Below are positions 59,821 through 64,000 of a DNA stretch of 64,000 bases, piece by piece. Made by a program: the position numbers and the translations under genes. Position 1 is the stretch's first letter, and each line of letters opens with the position of its first letter. A model generated the notes under the pieces. The model did not search any database and was not told where the DNA came from. It saw nothing but the letters and a program-made list of their open reading frames with translations. The DNA is from Anaeromyxobacter sp035686075 (GTDB lineage: Bacteria > Myxococcota > Myxococcia > Myxococcales > Anaeromyxobacteraceae): positions 98,156 through 162,155 of the forward strand of contig DASRZU010000007.1 in the NCBI GenBank assembly GCA_035686075.1, given 5' to 3'.

Positions 59821-60711
59821 ATGGACCGGGTTCCTCGCCGGCGCCGCGCAGCCGCGCGGCGCCAGGGCCGGCGCATGGCACGGCGGGCGCACTCCTTGAC
59901 CTTCGCCGATCGAGCGGCGGAAGCGTCCGCCCCGCCCCGAGAGCGTCACTCCCCGCCGCTCGTCAGTGCCGTGGCCCGGGCCTTTTCAGTGCTCGAACGG
60001 ATCTCGCGCGAGCCCTCCCTGAGCCTGGAAAAGCTCTCGCGCGACGTCCACCTTGCTAAGGCCACGGCCTACCGGCTGCTCAACACCCTGAGGACTCTCG
60101 GATACGTTCGGCGCGACGAACAGGACCGCTGGGCCATGACCCTAAAGCTCTTCAACACTGGCTCCCGCGCCCTCGATCACCTCGACCTCTACGCCGCGGC
60201 GCGGCCGGTGGCCGAGGAGCTGGCCGAGCACCTGGGCGAGACCGTCCACATGGGCGTGCTCGAGGGGGACGCGGCGGTGTACATCCTCAAGATCGAATCG
60301 AAACACACGATCCGCATGTTTTCCAGGGTCGGACGGCGGATCCCGCTACATTGCACGGCCATCGGCAAGGTGCTCCTCGCCTTCGCCCCCCCCGCAGAGC
60401 GCGCCGCGACCCTTCGGGCCATGCGGCTCGCCTCTCACACGCCCCGCACCCTCACCGCCCGGGTGGCGGTGGAGGCCGACCTCGACAAGGTCCGGCGGCA
60501 GGGGTTCGCCCTCGACGACGAGGAGCATGAGCACGGTATCCGCTGCATCGGTGCCCCGGTGTTCGGCCACACCGGCGAGGTGCTCGCTGCCCTATCCGCC
60601 TCCTGGCCCTCCTTCCGCTTTCCGGCGGATGGCTTCCAGGCCGCCACCGAGGCGGTGCGCGTCGCGGCCGCCCGCATTTCCTCGATCCTCGGCCATCCCG
60701 AGCCGGCCTGA
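59821..60711 (+). CDS. IclR family transcriptional regulator
   Basis: A 296-residue IclR regulator. An Arg-rich N-terminal extension of about 45 residues precedes the winged helix (VARAFSVLERISREPSLSLEKL, KATAYRLLNTLRTLGYVRRD). The effector domain has VHMGVLEGDAAVYILKIES, IPLHCTAIGKVLLAF and HEHGIRCIGAPVFGHTGEVLAALS. I chose the ATG at 59821 with a GGGGAGG site; 59875 is an alternative that removes half of the extension. Palindromes upstream of this gene and of the aldehyde dehydrogenase gene suggest that it controls both neighbours. Confidence 0.9.
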   Translation: MDRVPRRRRAAARRQGRRMARRAHSLTFADRAAEASAPPRERHSPPLVSAVARAFSVLERISREPSLSLEKLSRDVHLAKATAYRLLNTLRTLGYVRRDEQDRWAMTLKLFNTGSRALDHLDLYAAARPVAEELAEHLGETVHMGVLEGDAAVYILKIESKHTIRMFSRVGRRIPLHCTAIGKVLLAFAPPAERAATLRAMRLASHTPRTLTARVAVEADLDKVRRQGFALDDEEHEHGIRCIGAPVFGHTGEVLAALSASWPSFRFPADGFQAATEAVRVAAARISSILGHPEPA

Positions 60712-60829
60712 TCCCCTGCCGGTGCGAGCGCACACGGACCACCCGGGCCCAACCGCTCCGTTGATTGCGAGGGCGGCGGCAACCCCTCTTCTCCCCGGGA
60801 GCAGGTCCATCGCGGCGCGTTGCCGCGAG

Positions 60830-60848
60830 AATGGAATGCAGTTCCAGA
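60830..60848. promoter_or_regulatory. IclR-type operator, copy 2
   Basis: AATGGAAT-GCA-GTTCCAGA, one mismatch from the dyad TGGAAY-N3-GTTCCA of copy 1. It is placed 4 bp upstream of the -35 box of the aldehyde dehydrogenase promoter. Confidence 0.7.
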
Positions 60849-60852
60849 CGCG

Positions 60853-60880
60853 TTGACAGCCCGGACCCCGATGCTAGAGT
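60853..60880 (+). promoter_or_regulatory. Promoter of the aldehyde dehydrogenase/ABC system 4 operon
   Basis: Perfect TTGACA (60853-60858) and TAGAGT (60875-60880) with a 16-bp spacer, 37 bp before the ATG. It adjoins IclR operator copy 2. Confidence 0.65.
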
Positions 60881-60917
60881 TCCGCAAGCTTCCGCGCCCC
60901 GGAAAGAGAGGTCCCTC

Positions 60918-62366
60918 ATGGCTTCGATGCTCTTGGACGGAGAGTGGGTGGGCGCCTCCGACGGTGCCACCCGCGTCGTCTCGAACCCCGGGACGGGCGA
61001 GCGGATCGACGAGGTCCCCATCGCCACCGAGCGCGACCTCTTGCGGGCCATCGAGGCCGCCCAGCGCGCCCGGGAGCGGATGCGCGCCCTCCCCGCGCAC
61101 GAGCGGGCGCGGATCCTCGTCGAGGTGGCCGGGCGGCTGGAGGCCGACCGGCCCGCCCTGGCAGAGCTCCTCGCCCGAGAGAACGGGAAGCCCATCCGCC
61201 AGACCCGCGAAGAGGTCGGGGCAGCGGCCCGGATCTTTCGCGGCTTCGGGGAAGAGGCGAAGCGGCTCTTCGGCCGGGTCATGCCCATGGACGCTGTCCC
61301 GGGCATGGAGCGCCACTTCGCGGTCACCATCCGTCAGCCCCTGGGCGTGGTCGCCGCCATCGTCCCGTTCAACTATCCGGTGGAGCTGTGGGCCCACAAG
61401 GCCGCGGCCGCGCTCGCCGCGGGGAACGTCCTCATCAGCAAGCCCCCCACCCCCTGCCCCCTCACTCTCCTCGCCGCGGCCCGGCTCCTCGAGGAGGCCG
61501 GGCTGCCGCGCGGCGGGCACCAGATGCTCACCGGGCCGGGCGAGAGCCTGGGCCGGGTCCTGGCCGAGAGCCCCGGGGTACAGCTCGTCACCGTCACCGG
61601 AAGCGTGGAAACCGGGGTGGCCCTGGCCCGCGCCGCCGCCGGGAGCCTGAAGCGCCTGCACGCCGAGCTGGGCGGAAACGACGCCTCGATCGTCTGCGCC
61701 GACGCCGACCTCGGCAAAGCGGCGGAGGCCATCGTCATGGGGCGGCTGGCCCGTGGGAACGGCCAGATCTGCTGCTCGGTCAAGAGGGTCCTCGTGCACG
61801 CGTCGGTGAAGGCAGCCCTGGCGGACCGCCTTGCCTCCTGGGCCCGCCGCCTGTCGGTCGGCGACCAACTCCTCGAGACCACGGAGGTCGGGCCCCTCAT
61901 CAGCGTCGCGGCCGCCGAGGAGGTGGTCGACCGCGTGCGCCGGGCGGTGCAGGCGGGGGCCCTGCTCCTCGCCGGTGGAAGCCGAAGGGGCGCGTTCGTC
62001 GATCCCACGGTGCTTCTCGACGTCCCCCCCGCGGCGACCGTGTTCCGGGAGGAGACCTTCGGCCCGGTCGTGCCGCTCGTCGGCTTCTCGAACCTCGACG
62101 AGGCCATCTCCCTCGCCAACGACTCGCCCTACGGCCTCCAGTCGGCCGTCTTCACCCGGGACATCTCCACCGCCCTCTCGGTCGCGCATCGGCTGGAGGC
62201 CGGAGGGGTGATGGTGAACTGGGGCTCGGCCCTGCGGGCCGAGACCCTTCCCTTCGGCGGGATCAAGATGAGCGGGATGGGCCGAGAGGGCGTTCATGAC
62301 ACCCTCCTCGAGATGACCGAACAGAAGGCCATCCTCTTCCACGACGCACTCTCCGCGCCGAGGTAG
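60918..62366 (+). CDS. Aldehyde dehydrogenase, NAD(P)-dependent
   Basis: A 482-residue ALDH. Catalytic Cys285 lies in NGQICCSVKR, the general-base Glu250 in HAELGGNDA, and the oxyanion Asn in VPFNYPVELWAHK. The SNPGTGERIDEVP N-terminus and MVNWGSALRAETLPFGG end are typical of the lactaldehyde/glycolaldehyde/succinate-semialdehyde group. ATG with an AGAGAGG site; preceded by a good promoter and an IclR operator. It heads the operon of ABC system 4 (ATPase 9 bp downstream), so it probably oxidises an aldehyde made from that transporter's sugar. Confidence 0.92.
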   Translation: MASMLLDGEWVGASDGATRVVSNPGTGERIDEVPIATERDLLRAIEAAQRARERMRALPAHERARILVEVAGRLEADRPALAELLARENGKPIRQTREEVGAAARIFRGFGEEAKRLFGRVMPMDAVPGMERHFAVTIRQPLGVVAAIVPFNYPVELWAHKAAAALAAGNVLISKPPTPCPLTLLAAARLLEEAGLPRGGHQMLTGPGESLGRVLAESPGVQLVTVTGSVETGVALARAAAGSLKRLHAELGGNDASIVCADADLGKAAEAIVMGRLARGNGQICCSVKRVLVHASVKAALADRLASWARRLSVGDQLLETTEVGPLISVAAAEEVVDRVRRAVQAGALLLAGGSRRGAFVDPTVLLDVPPAATVFREETFGPVVPLVGFSNLDEAISLANDSPYGLQSAVFTRDISTALSVAHRLEAGGVMVNWGSALRAETLPFGGIKMSGMGREGVHDTLLEMTEQKAILFHDALSAPR

Positions 62367-62375
62367 GGCCCCCCC

Positions 62376-63905
62376 GTGAGCGCCGTCCCCAGGCTCGAGC
62401 TGCACGGACTCCGCAAGCGCTACGACGCCACCCTGGCGCTCCGCGACGTGGGCCTCGTGGTCGCTGCCGGGGAGGTCCATGCCCTAGTAGGCGAGAACGG
62501 GGCGGGCAAGTCCACCCTCATCAAGATCCTGGCCGGAGCGGTCCACCGCGACGCGGGTACGATCGTCCTCGACGGCGAGACCCTGGATCTTCCGAGCCCC
62601 ACGGCGGCGCGCGCGGCAGGCATCCGGGTCGTCTACCAGGAGTTCAGCCTCGTTCCCACCGTCTCGGTGACCGAGAACGTCCTCCTCGGCCAGTTGCCCT
62701 CGAGCGGCGCTGGGGTCTGGATCGATTGGAGCGCCGCCCACCGCCGGGCGGCCGAGGCCATCGCCTCGCTTGGCTTCGAGGTCCCCGACGTGCGTAAACG
62801 CGTGGGGGTCCTCCCCGTCTCGCAGCGCCAAATGATCGAGATCGCCAAGGCGATGCTGGAGCGGCCGCGCATCCTCATCCTGGACGAGCCCTCGGCAGTC
62901 CTCTCCACACGGGACCTGGAGCGCCTCTTTGCCGCCATCCGCTCCCTCCGTCAGACCGGCGCCACCGTCATCTACGTCTCGCACCGGCTGGACGAGGTGT
63001 TCGCCATCGCGGACCGGATCACGGTGCTGAAGGACGGGGCCCACGTGGGCACGGTCCCGACGAGTGAGATCGACCAGGCCGGTCTGGTGCGGATGATGGT
63101 GGGCCGGGCGATGGGCGAGATCTTCCCGAAGCGCCGTGCGCTCGTGCCTTCCGGCCCGCTCCTCGCGGTCCGCGGCCTCTCGAGACGCAAGGCGTTCTCC
63201 GAGGTCTCGCTCGATCTCGCCCCGGGCGAGATCCTTGGCGTGAGCGGCCTCGTGGGAAGCGGACGAACGGAGCTGCTCCGAGCCATCTCCGGGGCGGACC
63301 AGCCCGATGGCGGCGAAATGACGCTCGCCGGCCGTCCCTACCATCCCCGCTCGCCGGCGGAGGGACTGCGCGCCGGGGTCGCCATGCTGAGCGAGGATCG
63401 GACCCGCGACGGGCTCATCCCCGCCATGTCCCTACGCGACAACCTGAGCCTGGCCTCGCTCGGGAGGATGTCCCGGTTCTTGGTGCTGTGCCGGCGCATC
63501 CAGGATGCGCTCGTCGCAGGCGAGGTGAAGCGGCTCGACGTGCGCACCGCCTCGGTGACAGCGCCGGTACGCCGGCTCTCCGGGGGCAACCAGCAGAAGT
63601 CCTTGGTCGGAAGGTGGCTCATGCGCGGCGCCCGTGTCCTCCTCCTCGACGAGCCCACCCGCGGCGTCGACGTCGGCGCCAAAGCCGAGATCCACGCCAT
63701 CGTCCGGCGGCTGGCGGAGACCGGCATGGGGGTGATCCTGGTGTCGTCGGAGCTCGAGGAAGTGCGCGCGGCGGCGCATCGCATCGTGGTGATGTCGCGC
63801 GGGGCGGTGACGGCGGAGTTCGAGTCCGCTGCCGCGGTGAGCGACGACGCGCTCGCCGCGGCGGCGTCGGCGGGGCCAAAACAATTCACGGGAGTTGTGT
63901 CATGA
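62376..63905 (+). CDS. CUT2-type sugar ABC transporter ATP-binding protein (system 4)
   Basis: A 509-residue double-ABC protein. First cassette: Walker A GENGAGKSTLIK, Q-loop YQEFSLVPT, weak signature LPVSQRQMIEIAK, Walker B LILDEPSAVLS. Second cassette: degenerate Walker A (GLVGSGRTE), full signature RRLSGGNQQKSLVGRW and LLLDEPTRGVDVGAK. GTG start 9 bp after the aldehyde dehydrogenase. The stop overlaps the next permease start by 4 bp (ATGA). The binding-protein gene of this system is not in the window. Confidence 0.92.
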   Translation: MSAVPRLELHGLRKRYDATLALRDVGLVVAAGEVHALVGENGAGKSTLIKILAGAVHRDAGTIVLDGETLDLPSPTAARAAGIRVVYQEFSLVPTVSVTENVLLGQLPSSGAGVWIDWSAAHRRAAEAIASLGFEVPDVRKRVGVLPVSQRQMIEIAKAMLERPRILILDEPSAVLSTRDLERLFAAIRSLRQTGATVIYVSHRLDEVFAIADRITVLKDGAHVGTVPTSEIDQAGLVRMMVGRAMGEIFPKRRALVPSGPLLAVRGLSRRKAFSEVSLDLAPGEILGVSGLVGSGRTELLRAISGADQPDGGEMTLAGRPYHPRSPAEGLRAGVAMLSEDRTRDGLIPAMSLRDNLSLASLGRMSRFLVLCRRIQDALVAGEVKRLDVRTASVTAPVRRLSGGNQQKSLVGRWLMRGARVLLLDEPTRGVDVGAKAEIHAIVRRLAETGMGVILVSSELEEVRAAAHRIVVMSRGAVTAEFESAAAVSDDALAAAASAGPKQFTGVVS

Positions 63906-64000
63906 CGGAGCCGGGAGCGCGGGCGCGCGCCGAGAGCATGGAGCGGCCAGCGCCGATCGTGCCGCCGCCCGCCGCGGCCGGGCCGGGAATGTACGCGGGA
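63902..64000 (+). CDS. Sugar ABC permease, N-terminus only (cut by window end)
   Basis: Starts with an ATG overlapping the ATPase stop and runs off the window after 33 codons. Only the charged Pro/Ala-rich N-terminal tail (MTEPGARARAESMERPAP...) is visible. The identity as permease rests on the coupled position after a CUT2 ATPase, as in systems 1-3, not on homology. Confidence 0.6.
   Translation, partial: MTEPGARARAESMERPAPIVPPPAAAGPGMYAG

Noticed and set aside
1..64000. CRISPR arrays, tRNA/rRNA genes, prophage or plasmid origins
   Set aside because: No regularly spaced repeats, cloverleaf sequences, rRNA motifs, phage structural genes or replication origins were found on either strand; the only mobile element is the IS at 32997-34684.

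Overview
The window is a contiguous, very GC-rich (visibly about 70%) bacterial chromosome segment with dense, often overlapping genes. I see no rRNA, tRNA or CRISPR array. A bactofilin, a PilZ/FeeM-type acyltransferase next to a histidine kinase-HD-GYP hybrid, a chemoreceptor, a stand-alone LigD-type polymerase with a separate ATP-dependent ligase, and a Wood-Werkman (methylmalonyl-CoA) operon together suggest a Deltaproteobacteria/Myxococcota-like or similar high-GC Gram-negative. That placement is inference. Several signal peptides and periplasmic binding proteins support a Gram-negative or diderm cell plan.

Region 1 (1-8.1 kb) is mixed housekeeping: the end of a hybrid histidine kinase, an alpha-oxoamine synthase, a ligase and a LigD-like polymerase with overlapping convergent 3' ends, a thioredoxin-like protein, a YebC-type regulator, an aldo/keto reductase and an EamA transporter.

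Region 2 (8.4-24.6 kb) is a one-directional (minus-strand) carbohydrate catabolic island. It has a CUT2-type ABC transporter with its own LacI regulator and a matching CG-centred operator. Upstream of that lie eleven genes: a UroD-like protein, two FGGY kinases, three short-chain dehydrogenases, a D-2-hydroxyacid dehydrogenase, a zinc dehydrogenase, a DeoC aldolase, a SorC-type regulator and an AllA-like protein. Three promoters inside this block share a nearly identical 15-bp element (TTGACAAAYGTYAYG) overlapping the -35 box, so the block behaves as one regulon. The substrate cannot be named from sequence. The gene set fits no textbook pathway and is the best candidate here for an undescribed system.

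Region 3 (24.8-33 kb) is signalling and cell structure: a chemoreceptor with a Cys-rich PAS domain, a tandem-PilZ N-acyl amino acid synthase-like protein, a sensor kinase-receiver-HD-GYP hybrid and a bactofilin. A 1.69-kb IS element (perfect 24-bp terminal repeats, plus an extra tandem copy of the left end) follows, and its right end supplies the stop codon of a fumarylacetoacetase-family gene.

Region 4 (35.7-45.4 kb) is a Rex-headed operon for the succinate-propionate branch of the Wood-Werkman cycle: transcarboxylase 5S and 12S, a small accessory subunit, the biotin carrier, methylmalonyl-CoA epimerase, both mutase subunits and the MeaB chaperone. The biotin carrier gene has an in-frame TAG just before its biotinyl domain. 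No biotin carboxylase gene is present, which supports transcarboxylation rather than ATP-driven carboxylation.

Region 5 (45.6-64 kb) holds three more CUT2-type ABC systems with accessory oxidoreductases, a cupin, a frameshifted ROK remnant and an IclR regulator. The IclR gene sits between divergent units that each carry a TGGAAY-N3-GTTCCA site. Each complete binding-protein gene in the window (three cases) is followed by a strong hairpin, which probably protects its mRNA segment.
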